A stretch of 49,340 nt of DNA from Gallionella sp. (GTDB lineage: Bacteria; Pseudomonadota; Gammaproteobacteria; Burkholderiales; Gallionellaceae). The stretch is taken from positions 1 through 49,340 of the forward strand of contig JAUSNM010000026.1 in NCBI GenBank assembly GCA_030645535.1, read 5' to 3'. The notes under the pieces are model-generated. The model had not been told where the DNA came from and searched no databases. It was given only the letters and a program-made list of their open reading frames with translations. Below, piece by piece: positions 1 through 6,838 of this stretch. The stretch's first letter is position 1. Each line of letters starts with the position of its first letter. A program made the translations under genes and the position numbers.

Positions 1-2
1 TT

Positions 3-596
3 CCGGAGCTGCTGATCGTCGAGGATGATGAAGCGCTGGCCAGCTATCTTGCCAGTGTCATGATCGACGACGGGTATCGCGTGGTCTGTGCGCACAGCCG
101 ATCTGAGGCGCTGAAAATCCATCCGCAACCCTTGCTGGCGCTGGTGGATCTGGGATTGCCGCCGGCTGAAAACTTCACCAGCGAAGGCCTGTTTCTGATT
201 GACGCGCTGCTGGCCAATGAGCCGCACAGCAAGATTATCGTCGTCACCGGACAGGATGAAGAGTCAGCCGCTTTCGAGGCCGTTCGCCGGGGCGCGTTCG
301 ATTTTCTGTGCAAGCCCGCCGCGATGACTGATATCAAGGCCGCCATCAAGCGCGCCAGCCTGTTTTTGCACCATGAAGAACATTTGTCCGAGTCCGGGGA
401 AGCACGCCTGCACATCACCGTCAGACTTGCCAACGGCCCGAAAGACACCGCCGATGCGGTCGAGGAACAAATGGTACGCGGCGCGCTGGCCGATACCCAC
501 GGCAATGTCACCGAAGCCGCACGCCGGCTGGGACTGGTACGCGAGAACCTGTACTACTACCTGAAAAAATACGGCATCCAGCTTAACCGGACGTGA
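3..596 (+). CDS. Response regulator, REC plus Fis-type HTH (5' partial)
   Basis: The reading frame is open from the window edge, so the true start lies upstream; 197 residues are visible. The receiver begins ELLIVEDDEAL (acidic pocket), the likely phospho-acceptor Asp is in ALVDLGLP, and the conserved Lys is in DFLCKPA. A linker leads to a C-terminal Fis-type helix-turn-helix (TEAARRLGLVRENLYYYLKK). There is no AAA+ sigma-54 domain, so the layout is that of the RegA/ActR/PrrA type: a short regulator that binds DNA directly. The natural partner is the histidine kinase at 1464-2579, on the same strand but separated by a toxin-antitoxin pair. The target genes cannot be told from the sequence. 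Confidence 0.85.
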   Translation, partial: PELLIVEDDEALASYLASVMIDDGYRVVCAHSRSEALKIHPQPLLALVDLGLPPAENFTSEGLFLIDALLANEPHSKIIVVTGQDEESAAFEAVRRGAFDFLCKPAAMTDIKAAIKRASLFLHHEEHLSESGEARLHITVRLANGPKDTADAVEEQMVRGALADTHGNVTEAARRLGLVRENLYYYLKKYGIQLNRT

Positions 597-608
597 GAGA
601 CAGACCCA

Positions 609-699
609 GTCGTTAGACGTTAGTCGTTAGTCGTTAGTCGTTAGTCACGAGTCATGAGTCATGAGTCATGAGTCATGAGTCGTGAGTCGTGAATCACAA
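609..699. repeat. 13-unit heptanucleotide array
   Basis: Thirteen consecutive 7-bp units: five of the GTCGTTA type (one GACGTTA), one GTCACGA, four GTCATGA, two GTCGTGA and a degenerate ATCACAA. The unit drifts stepwise along the array while the 7-bp period is kept. It lies directly after the stop codon of the response regulator. Similar arrays with other units occur at about fourteen further places in this window. Confidence 0.9.
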
Positions 700-718
700 G
701 TAGTGCGTCACTCCGCAC

Positions 719-755
719 TTAAACGCTTGTCGTTTAACGCTTACCGTTATAAAAT
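719..755 (+). promoter_or_regulatory. Candidate higBA promoter and operator
   Basis: A perfect 7-bp inverted repeat, TTAAACG (719-725) and CGTTTAA (731-737) around CTTGT, lies just upstream of TATAAA (748-753), a good -10 candidate; no convincing -35 box is seen. The toxin ATG follows at 762. Type II antitoxins with an HTH usually bind a palindrome over their own promoter, so this dyad is the likely HigA operator. This is inferred from position and symmetry only. Confidence 0.4.
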
Positions 756-761
756 AAAATT

Positions 762-1043
762 ATGATTAAAACCTTCGCGAACAAAGAAACCGCTGCGCTA
801 TTTGCAGACGAAAGGGTGCGCAGATTACCGCCTGACATTCGCCAGGTGGCAAGGCGCAAGCTTGCGCAGTTGCATCAGGTAACAAATGTGGAAGCCTTGC
901 GCATACCGCCGGGCAACAGGTTAGAACGGTTATCCGGTGCTCGTGCGGGACAATGGAGTATTCGAGTGAACGACCAATGGCGCGTCTGTTTCATATTTGA
1001 AGACAGCAATGCGTTTGAAGTTGAGGTCACTGATTATCACTAG
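762..1043 (+). CDS. higB: HigB/RelE-family toxin
   Basis: 93 aa, the usual size for a HigB-type toxin of the RelE/ParE superfamily, which are ribosome-dependent mRNA interferases. The HigB-like pattern is visible: RLERLSGARAGQWSIRVNDQ followed by WRVCFIF and a C-terminal VTDYH, where the basic residues and terminal His are typical of the active-site region. The gene starts directly after an AT-rich promoter-like stretch and is followed at 13 bp by its antitoxin, with a strong ribosome site overlapping the toxin stop codon. Toxin-before-antitoxin order is typical of higBA. The pair sits between a response regulator and its probable kinase, which suggests insertion. Confidence 0.88.
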   Translation: MIKTFANKETAALFADERVRRLPPDIRQVARRKLAQLHQVTNVEALRIPPGNRLERLSGARAGQWSIRVNDQWRVCFIFEDSNAFEVEVTDYH

Positions 1044-1055
1044 GAGGTGCGCAAA

Positions 1056-1409
1056 ATGAGTATTAAATTTGAAGAGTTAGGCAGCATGGATTTTTCGGAC
1101 GTAGCGGAAGGTGACAAATTACCACCTGTACATCCGGGTGAAATGCTGCGCGAAGAGTTTCTGATCCCGCTGGGGTTGTCGGCCAATGCGGTCGCGATTG
1201 CCCTGCAAGTTCCCGCCCCGCGCATCAACGACATTGTGCGCGAGAAGCGCGGCATCAGCGCCGACACAGCCGTGCGACTGGCGCGTTTTTTCGGCATGAA
1301 CGCCCAATTTTGGCTAGGCTTACAGGCAGATTATGACCGGCGCATTGCAGAACGTGATTTAGCTGATGTACTCGACAGGATTCATCAGTACCAGCCGTTG
1401 GCAGCTTGA
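1056..1409 (+). CDS. higA: HigA-family antitoxin, XRE helix-turn-helix
   Basis: 117 aa. A possible GTG at 1047 lies inside the Shine-Dalgarno AGGAGG (1042-1047), so the ATG at 1056, 8 nt after it, is the likely start. The HigA signature is clear: PPVHPGEMLREEFL, then an XRE-type HTH (LSANAVAIALQVPAPRINDI), then the ISADTAVRLARFFGMNAQFW motif typical of VapI/HigA. It should neutralise the preceding toxin and repress the operon. The stop is about 55 bp before the histidine kinase gene, so read-through into the kinase is possible. Confidence 0.92.
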   Translation: MSIKFEELGSMDFSDVAEGDKLPPVHPGEMLREEFLIPLGLSANAVAIALQVPAPRINDIVREKRGISADTAVRLARFFGMNAQFWLGLQADYDRRIAERDLADVLDRIHQYQPLAA

Positions 1410-1463
1410 CACTAAGCCCGCCGGAGACGAATTCGATGGCAAGAGAACTGTCTTAAAACCGAC

Positions 1464-2579
1464 ATGACACCCTATATTAGTTTATCTCTGATCTTCGTCG
1501 CGGCGGGTGTGGTCTTGCTGGCCACGGTTGCGTATCTCGCGCGGCTGGTCAGGCGGCATCGCCGCTCTTTGGCCAGGCTGCTGGAACTGGCCAAAACCAG
1601 CCTGGACCCGTTGCAACTCCCCGCCGCCGCCTGGCCTGCACTCGCCGATGGCGGCATCATCAGACTCGATTTTTCGGGCTTCTGGTTTGGTCAGCCGGTG
1701 CAGGCAAGTTTTGGCGCAGCGCAGAATGGCAGCACACCGTTTGCCTTCAAAGTCGTTGCCATTGACGATGTCAATCTCGAATTCAGACTCTACGCCCGGT
1801 CAAATCACGGCGAGACACGCCTGTTCGCTGAAAATCTGGCCGGGGTATTCCGTCTGCTGCTGGAAACCACTGTTCACAGCAAAATGGAAGCCCTGTCAGC
1901 CGCGCTGACCGAACAGGCGAGGCTTGCCCTCTACCTGCAACATGATTTGCGCAACCTCGCGCAGTGGGTGGAATGGCTCGCAGCGGATTTAGCCAGTGCG
2001 CAAGATGACGACGCCCTGCTTGCCGTCGCACAGCGCCTGCGCACCGGCGCACCTCATGCCGCCGCCCGCGCAAGACGCATCCTCGATGCCACCTGCAAGA
2101 CCCGCACGCCACCCGTGCCGCAAGCTGTCGCACTGGCCGATGCGCTCCGCGAGTCGGCCGAACACGCAGGCATTGCAGTGAACATAGACCCGGATAGCCA
2201 CAAACAGGACACTTTCGTTTTTCTGCGCCGTGACCTGCTCGACCGCACCCTGGATAATCTCTTCACCAATGTCGCCCCGCTGCTCCGCATGCACACCGAC
2301 CTGAGTATTCGCATTGCCATCGAGCATGATGCAGATAAGGTCGTCGCCAGAATCCGGATACCGCGGCTGCCAGAAGTGGCACACCCGGAGAAGCTGTTCG
2401 AGCCTTTCTCCAGTGGCCGTCCCGGCGGCCTGGGGTTGGGGCTGTATCAGGCCCATAAGAGTTTGCTTGAGGCGGGTGGCGATCTGTCAGCCGAGATATG
2501 CGAGCAGCACATCTGCTTTACCTTGAGCTTGCCGGGTACTCAAACCGGCGCAGTGAATACGTCTAAGTCAATTCTTTAA
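1464..2579 (+). CDS. Membrane-anchored sensor histidine kinase
   Basis: 371 aa. One transmembrane helix (about residues 5-27) is followed by a basic stretch and a region of about 110 residues with no recognised domain. The phospho-acceptor box is unusual: LYLQHDLRNLAQ, with His160 followed by DLRN as in PrsK-like kinases. An N-box (LDNLFTNVAPL) and a G-box (GGLGLGLYQAHKSL) mark the ATPase domain, so the catalytic parts look intact. No clear Shine-Dalgarno precedes the ATG. It probably phosphorylates the response regulator at the left edge. Its 3' end overlaps the convergent mqsA-like gene by 17 bp. The signal sensed is unknown. Confidence 0.8.
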   Translation: MTPYISLSLIFVAAGVVLLATVAYLARLVRRHRRSLARLLELAKTSLDPLQLPAAAWPALADGGIIRLDFSGFWFGQPVQASFGAAQNGSTPFAFKVVAIDDVNLEFRLYARSNHGETRLFAENLAGVFRLLLETTVHSKMEALSAALTEQARLALYLQHDLRNLAQWVEWLAADLASAQDDDALLAVAQRLRTGAPHAAARARRILDATCKTRTPPVPQAVALADALRESAEHAGIAVNIDPDSHKQDTFVFLRRDLLDRTLDNLFTNVAPLLRMHTDLSIRIAIEHDADKVVARIRIPRLPEVAHPEKLFEPFSSGRPGGLGLGLYQAHKSLLEAGGDLSAEICEQHICFTLSLPGTQTGAVNTSKSIL

Positions 2580-2964
2580 CCAGTTCAGGGTGCTTATCCA
2601 GCAGCTTGAATAAATTAATTACCGCTGCCATCGGCTTGGCTTGACCCCGCTCGTAACGCGAAAAAGCATTTTTACCGCCTCCAGAAAGCCGCGCAGCTTG
2701 TGCCTGAGTGAGCTTCAGGCGCTTGCGAATATTCGCCAGTTCAACTGCGGATTGCGCATCTACTTGCTCACGGAATGCCAGCCAGGCTGCCTCTTCCGCA
2801 GCATCATATTCAACGATCCCCTCTGCGCAGTGGTCGCAAAAGGCTCCGCGCACCTGCGCGTGATAACGATGCCCCTTGTAATCTTGCTCAACTGGCTTGC
2901 AACCATCATGCAACACACCCGCCGCGCATATCGGGCAAGGCTGCCCATGCCATTTTCCGGTCAT
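2563..2964 (-). CDS. mqsA: MqsA-family antitoxin (no toxin partner seen)
   Basis: 133 aa, the normal length for MqsA. The N-terminal zinc-binding half has two CxxC pairs (CPIC and CDHC), and the C-terminal half is the MqsA-type HTH with the hallmark GGGKNAFSRYERG. The start is supported by AAGGAG 7 nt upstream. MqsA normally follows mqsR (toxin) in one operon, and the toxin should lie at 2965-3300 on this strand. No reading frame resembling MqsR is there, only a 29-bp inverted repeat element. The gene is thus an orphan antitoxin, perhaps a solitary regulator or the remainder of a lost toxin-antitoxin locus. Confidence 0.85.
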   Translation of the reverse strand: MTGKWHGQPCPICAAGVLHDGCKPVEQDYKGHRYHAQVRGAFCDHCAEGIVEYDAAEEAAWLAFREQVDAQSAVELANIRKRLKLTQAQAARLSGGGKNAFSRYERGQAKPMAAVINLFKLLDKHPELVKELT

Positions 2965-2982
2965 CTCATCGCTCCTTAACAG

Positions 2983-3146
2983 CTGTCCACGAAAGACACG
3001 AAAAGCACGAAAAAATCTATTTGCACATTAAATACATAGTATTATCAAATACTTAGCATTTTACGCAAGAAACGATAGTTGGATAGTTTGTGTCGTGTTG
3101 TGAATTCTTTGCATTCCTTCGTGCTTTTCGTGTCTTTCGTGGACAG
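2983..3146. repeat. 164-bp element with perfect 29-bp inverted arms
   Basis: The arms 2983-3011 and 3118-3146 are exact reverse complements over 29 bp. They are built from CCACGAAA/CACGAAA-like oligomers and enclose 106 bp of AT-rich DNA with no reading frame. A further TCTTTCGTGGA fragment follows at about 3170. Related arms bound the elements at 18941-19152 and 41819-42041. The rest of the gap 2965-3287 holds nothing else I recognise. Confidence 0.85.
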
Positions 3147-3287
3147 AAGTATTGTTTAACTTTTTTGTCTCTTTCGTGGAAAAAAACCATTATAGAAAAT
3201 GGGGTTTGTGTTTTTCCATGCGCGCATTATTACCCTATAAGGTGTATTCGTCAAACTAACGCCAGCAGACAACCGTGAACTGCACAG

Positions 3288-3393
3288 GTGTAAAACTTTT
3301 TTACTTCACCCGGAGCCTCACAGCACTTAAATTGCGCTCAGTATTACCCACTCTTCCAACTGCAATCAATTCATACTTTTCAAGGAGAATATC
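3288..3393 (+). promoter_or_regulatory. Pilin leader copy 1
   Basis: This stretch is repeated ahead of each of the three pilin genes (3288, 4222, 5069). It opens with GTGTAAAACTTTTTTACTTC, containing the dyad GTAAAA/TTTTAC, and ends in a strong ribosome site AAGGAGAATATC before ATG. Conservation of the whole leader, including non-coding parts, suggests that it carries a promoter or regulatory site duplicated along with the genes. No sigma-54 -24/-12 motif was found. Confidence 0.55.
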
Positions 3394-4065
3394 ATGTGGA
3401 AACAAAGCAAGAGCCATCAGTCGGGTTTCACGCTGGTTGAACTGGCCATCGTACTGGTGATCATCGGCCTGATCCTCGGCGCCGTGCTTAAAGGGCAGGA
3501 AATGATTAACAACGCCAAAGCCAAGAATGTAATCAATGATCTGCGGGGTGTCAGCACCGCGTATTACGCTTATCAGGATCGCTACAAGGCGATACCCGGC
3601 GACGATGCGGCAGCCGATACACGTTTCACCGGTGGCATCAATGGTGACGGTGGCGGAACCATCGCCGGGCTTTTTAACGCGACCGCTGCACCGGTCGCGG
3701 GTGCCACCACAGAGAGCAATAAGTTCTGGCAACATACCCGTCTGAGCGGTTTTATGACGGGCAGCGGCTCGAATCCACCCACCAATGCGCTGGGGGGCGT
3801 CGTTGGGGTTGAAAACGGAATAACGGGTACATTAATCTATGGCATGATCGGCCCGATGGTCTGCACCAGCAACATCCCCTGGAAAATCGCCCAGGCGGTT
3901 GACACCACGATAGATGACGGCAATAGCACAACAGGCACTGTCAGAGCGGGTACTGCGGGAACAGTAACTACCGAAACCGGTACGATCAACGCATACGGTG
4001 TATCAGGTGTTGCTGTCACCACAACAGTAGAGGAAGGTGTGCATACCGTTTGCATGAAAATGTGA
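3394..4065 (+). CDS. Type IV pilin-like protein, copy 1
   Basis: 223 aa. The N-terminus is a class III signal: a short basic leader, then the cleavage/methylation site SG|FTLVELAIVLVIIG with Phe+1 and Glu+5, so PilD-type peptidase should process it. The hydrophobic helix continues into KGQEMINNAKAKNVINDLRG, a form found in pilin and pseudopilin-like proteins. The C-terminal domain is Gly/Thr-rich with two Cys (in MVCTSN and HTVCMKM) that may form the usual pilin disulfide. Its last 60 codons are nearly identical to those of copy 2, including at the DNA level, which points to recent duplication or gene conversion. Assembly genes are not nearby, so it may be a structural or minor pilin. Confidence 0.85.
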   Translation: MWKQSKSHQSGFTLVELAIVLVIIGLILGAVLKGQEMINNAKAKNVINDLRGVSTAYYAYQDRYKAIPGDDAAADTRFTGGINGDGGGTIAGLFNATAAPVAGATTESNKFWQHTRLSGFMTGSGSNPPTNALGGVVGVENGITGTLIYGMIGPMVCTSNIPWKIAQAVDTTIDDGNSTTGTVRAGTAGTVTTETGTINAYGVSGVAVTTTVEEGVHTVCMKM

Positions 4066-4083
4066 CGGCTTGTAACTCAACCA

Positions 4084-4177
4084 ATAAGCCCGCTCTTTAT
4101 CGGGCTTATCTATCCACCAATAAGCCCGTACTTTATCGGGCTTATCTATCCACTAATAAGCCCGCTCCGGCGGGCTT
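4084..4177 (+). terminator. Three tandem hairpins after pilin 1
   Basis: Two hairpins with identical stems (ATAAGCCCG/CGGGCTTAT) start at 4084 and 4120, exactly 36 bp apart, inside a 36-bp direct repeat. A third with stem AAGCCCGC/GCGGGCTT lies at 4158-4177. They follow the pilin stop and probably act as terminators or mRNA 3' stabilisers. Three CCTGCAT heptamers and one CCTGAAT unit follow at 4188-4215. Confidence 0.7.
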
Positions 4178-4221
4178 CACCTTTCCACCTGCATCCTGCA
4201 TCCTGCATCCTGAATTGTGGA

Positions 4222-4320
4222 GTGTAAAACTTCTTTACTTCACCCAAGGCCGCGCCGCACCTACATTGCGATTCATCTATCTGCGCTTCACGTTGATTCA
4301 TATTTTTTCAGGGGAATATC
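4222..4320 (+). promoter_or_regulatory. Pilin leader copy 2
   Basis: Second copy of the conserved leader, with the same opening dyad (one T to C change in the T-tract) and ribosome site AGGGGAATATC. It is closer to copy 3 than to copy 1: both share the block AAGGCCGCGCCGC absent from copy 1. Confidence 0.55.
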
Positions 4321-4992
4321 ATGCGGACACATGGCAAACAGTCCGGCTTTACGCTGGTTGAGCTCGCCATCGTGCTGGCAATCATCGGCCTGATCCTCGC
4401 CGCCATACTCAAAGGCCAGGAAATGATTCAAAACGCAAAAACAAAGAATGTAATCAATGATCTGCGGGGGGTTTCCACCGCATATTATGCTTATCTGGAT
4501 CGCTACTATGCGATACCCGGCGACGATGCGGCAGCCAATATGCATTTCGCCTCAGCCGTCATCGGGAACGGTGATGGATTTATCAGCGGACTTTATTCAT
4601 CGTCAGATGCGCTGGTAGCCGGAGCCACTACAGAGAGCAATAAATTTTGGCAACATACCCGCATGGCGGGCTTTTTGACGGGCAGCGGCTCGAATCCAGC
4701 CACCAATGCGCTGGGCGGGCTGCTTGGTGTCCAGTCGCAAATCACGGCGGCCGGGGCATCAACCTATGGCATGGCCGGCAATGTGGTCTGCGCCGGCAGC
4801 ATTCCCTGGAAAATCGCCCTGGCGGTTGACACTACGATAGATGACGGCAATAGCACAACAGGCACTGTCAGAGCGGGTACTGCGGGAACAGTACCAACCG
4901 AACCCGGTGCAATCAGCGCATACGGTGTATCAGGTGTTGCTGTCACCACAACAATGGAGGAAGGATTGCATACCGTTTGCATGAAAATTTAG
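4321..4992 (+). CDS. Type IV pilin-like protein, copy 2
   Basis: 223 aa, the same length as copy 1. The leader MRTHGKQSG precedes FTLVELAIVLAIIG, and the following segment KGQEMIQNAKTKNVINDLRG matches copy 1 closely. The middle (about residues 75-150) has diverged while the tail (IDDGNSTTGTVRAGTAGTV onwards) is almost unchanged, again with two Cys. It is flanked by its own leader and hairpin, so it is probably a separate transcription unit. Function is the same as copy 1 (pilus or pseudopilus subunit); the divergent middle is the likely surface-exposed part. Confidence 0.85.
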   Translation: MRTHGKQSGFTLVELAIVLAIIGLILAAILKGQEMIQNAKTKNVINDLRGVSTAYYAYLDRYYAIPGDDAAANMHFASAVIGNGDGFISGLYSSSDALVAGATTESNKFWQHTRMAGFLTGSGSNPATNALGGLLGVQSQITAAGASTYGMAGNVVCAGSIPWKIALAVDTTIDDGNSTTGTVRAGTAGTVPTEPGAISAYGVSGVAVTTTMEEGLHTVCMKI

Positions 4993-5005
4993 CAGATTCC
5001 ATGCC

Positions 5006-5025
5006 AAGCCCGCTCCGGCGGGCTT
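5006..5025 (+). terminator. Hairpin after pilin 2
   Basis: AAGCCCGC-TCCG-GCGGGCTT, identical to the third hairpin after pilin 1 and followed by the same CACCTTTCC stretch and CCTGCAT heptamers (5036-5056). The 3' flank was evidently duplicated together with the gene. Confidence 0.65.
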
Positions 5026-5068
5026 CACCTTTCCCCCTGCATCCTGCATCCTCACTCCTGCCCTGGGA

Positions 5069-5167
5069 GTGTAAAACTTTTTTACTTCACGCAAGGCCGC
5101 GCCGCGCTTACATTGCGACTCATCTATCTACGCTTCACGTCAATTCATACTTTTTCAGGAGAATATA
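5069..5167 (+). promoter_or_regulatory. Pilin leader copy 3
   Basis: Third copy of the leader, with the same GTAAAA/TTTTAC dyad at its start and ribosome site AGGAGAATATA. It is almost colinear with copy 2. Confidence 0.55.
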
Positions 5168-5845
5168 ATGTGGACACATAACAAAAACCGGCAATCCGGC
5201 TTTACGCTGGTTGAGCTCGCCATCGTGCTGGTCATCATCGGCCTGCTGCTGGGCGGCGTGCTGAAGGGTCAGGAAATGATCGAAAACGGCAAGATCAAGA
5301 ATGTAAAGAATGACGTGCAAGGCATGACGGCCGCCTACTACTCCTACCGGGATCGCTACAACGCCTTGCCCGGCGATGATACCAAAGCAGCTACACGTTG
5401 GCCAGGCCTTACACCCGCCGCCGTTTCTGGCACGGGTGATGGTGTCATCGCTGCCGCCGGTTGGCAGACTTGCCCCGCTACCGTTGTCACTAGTGCTGAT
5501 GAAAACTGCTTATTCATGCAGGATCTGCGACTGGCCGGTCTGATCACCGGGGCACCCACCCCGGCCGACCCGCTCAATGCCTACGGCGGAGTGATCCGTG
5601 TATTCCAAAATACGACTGTCACCGCCGGCTGGGGAATGGGAGCCGGTTTGAATCTGTGTTTTGGCAACCTGCCCGCCAAGGCGGCCGAATCGATAGATGC
5701 CAATTTCGATGACGGCAATCCCGCCACAGGCAACGTACGCGCAACGGCAGGAACCACCCTCAACTTCAATCCAGGCGTTGCAGCCGTAACAAACTATGCG
5801 GAATCAGCAACTACCGTATTTTACACGGTGTGCAAACTGCTCTGA
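5168..5845 (+). CDS. Type IV pilin-like protein, copy 3
   Basis: 225 aa, the most divergent of the three. The leader MWTHNKNRQSG precedes FTLVELAIVLVIIG, then LKGQEMIENGKIKNVKNDVQ. The PGDD motif after the helix is shared with copies 1 and 2. The C-terminal domain differs: it has extra cysteines (TCPATV, ENCLF, NLCFGN) besides the terminal VCKLL, so a second disulfide is possible. IDANFDDGNPATGNVRA still aligns with the shared tail of the other copies. The gene ends the tandem array and is followed by a strong hairpin. Confidence 0.83.
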   Translation: MWTHNKNRQSGFTLVELAIVLVIIGLLLGGVLKGQEMIENGKIKNVKNDVQGMTAAYYSYRDRYNALPGDDTKAATRWPGLTPAAVSGTGDGVIAAAGWQTCPATVVTSADENCLFMQDLRLAGLITGAPTPADPLNAYGGVIRVFQNTTVTAGWGMGAGLNLCFGNLPAKAAESIDANFDDGNPATGNVRATAGTTLNFNPGVAAVTNYAESATTVFYTVCKLL

Positions 5846-5876
5846 TAATCCAGGTTTTCAGTTTGTTGTTTTGAGT

Positions 5877-5916
5877 TATCAACACATAGCCCGCGTTAGC
5901 GGGCTATGTGTTGATA
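5877..5916 (+). terminator. 18-bp-stem hairpin after pilin 3
   Basis: Perfect inverted repeat 5877-5894 / 5899-5916 with loop GTTA and a GC-rich upper stem (AGCCCGC/GCGGGCT). There is no clear T-tract, so it may stabilise the mRNA end or terminate in both directions. Confidence 0.75.
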
Positions 5917-5962
5917 GAACGGCATTTCTCACTCGAAAAATTCCGCTACAGACACGTAACAA

Positions 5963-6740
5963 TTGGGGTCAGACTCGAATTAACGTGATACGTTTTCAAC
6001 ATCCTTTCTATTGAAAGTTAACCGATGGCACGCCTTCCCCGCCTTTTCCTGCCTGATCAACCGCTGCATGTTATCCAGCGCGGTAATAATCGAGTACAAA
6101 TCTTCGCTACAGATGAGGATTACCGTTTTTACCTTCGCTGCCTAAAGGAGGCAAGCGATGCGGAAGGCTTGACTGTCCACGCCTATGTACTGATGCGCAA
6201 TCATGTGCATTTACTGGTGACGCCAGAAACGGAATTCAGCCTTCCAAAGACAATGCAATCCATTGGCCGACGTTATGTGCAGCATTTCAACCGTGCTTAT
6301 GGCCGCACCGGTACATTATGGGAGGGGCGTTACAAAAGCACGCTGATTGATAGCGAGCGCTATTTGCTCACTTGCATGCGTTACATTGAACTCAATCCCG
6401 TTCGCGCCGCAATGGTCGAACACCCCAGTGACTACCCTTGGTCAAGCTATCGCTTCAACGCTAATGGCATGACGGATGAGCTACTCGCGCACCACTCGTT
6501 ATACATGAGGCTTGGGGGAACAGATGAAGAACGACAGGAAGCATACCGTGAGTTATTCAGCGTAGAAATTCCCAAGGTGGATGTAGATACCATCCGGGAC
6601 GCGACAAACAAAGCTTGGGTTTTGGGAGATCGCCGTTTCAGCGCTAAAGTGGAAGCACTTACGGAGAGGCAAACGACACCACTACTACGCGGCAGACCTA
6701 GAAAACAAAAGGCTGAGAAATAAATCGAGTCTGACCCCAA
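5963..6740 (+). mobile_element. RAYT unit bounded by 16-bp inverted repeats
   Basis: TTGGGGTCAGACTCGA at 5963-5978 is matched exactly in inverted orientation at 6725-6740, enclosing one transposase gene. The right end is followed by a partial second copy (CTACCCCAATT). This GGGGTCAGACTCGA motif commonly flanks REP-associated transposases. A small palindrome (5982-5994, AACGT-GAT-ACGTT) lies just inside the left end. Confidence 0.75.
6025..6723 (+). CDS. REP-associated tyrosine transposase (Y1/IS200-like)
   Basis: 232 aa. The HUH motif is intact (MRNHVHLLVTP, His60 and His62) and the tyrosine region CMRYIELNPVRAAMVEH is present, as in TnpA_REP proteins that nick single-stranded hairpins. The conserved start MARLPRLFLPDQPLHVIQRG and the segment TLWEGRYKSTLID are typical of the family. 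The C-terminus is basic (RGRPRKQKAEK). Such enzymes are usually single-copy and domesticated, acting on dispersed palindromes rather than moving their own gene. The matching inverted repeats outside the gene are its probable substrates. It appears full-length and functional. Confidence 0.93.
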   Translation: MARLPRLFLPDQPLHVIQRGNNRVQIFATDEDYRFYLRCLKEASDAEGLTVHAYVLMRNHVHLLVTPETEFSLPKTMQSIGRRYVQHFNRAYGRTGTLWEGRYKSTLIDSERYLLTCMRYIELNPVRAAMVEHPSDYPWSSYRFNANGMTDELLAHHSLYMRLGGTDEERQEAYRELFSVEIPKVDVDTIRDATNKAWVLGDRRFSAKVEALTERQTTPLLRGRPRKQKAEK

Positions 6741-6838
6741 CTACCCCAATTACCACGCCCGCATTGGCAGTCGGCAACACTCTCACGAGGCGCGCCACTA
6801 CCTTTTGATGCGAAGACAAACAGCCTTGTCGCATGCGA

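Noticed and set aside
609..699. CRISPR array
   Set aside because: Units are 7 bp with no spacers; no cas gene in the window.
2641..3278. Small plus-strand frames around the mqsA gene as a toxin (MqsR)
   Set aside because: Wrong strand or overlapping mqsA, and none resembles MqsR.
3288..3393. Sigma-54 promoter for the pilin genes
   Set aside because: No GG-N10-GC (-24/-12) pattern is found in the shared leader.
6741..6838. Terminator of cysS
   Set aside because: A bulged stem (GCGA..ACAA) can be drawn near 6810-6832, but pairing is weak and the T-tract is poor.
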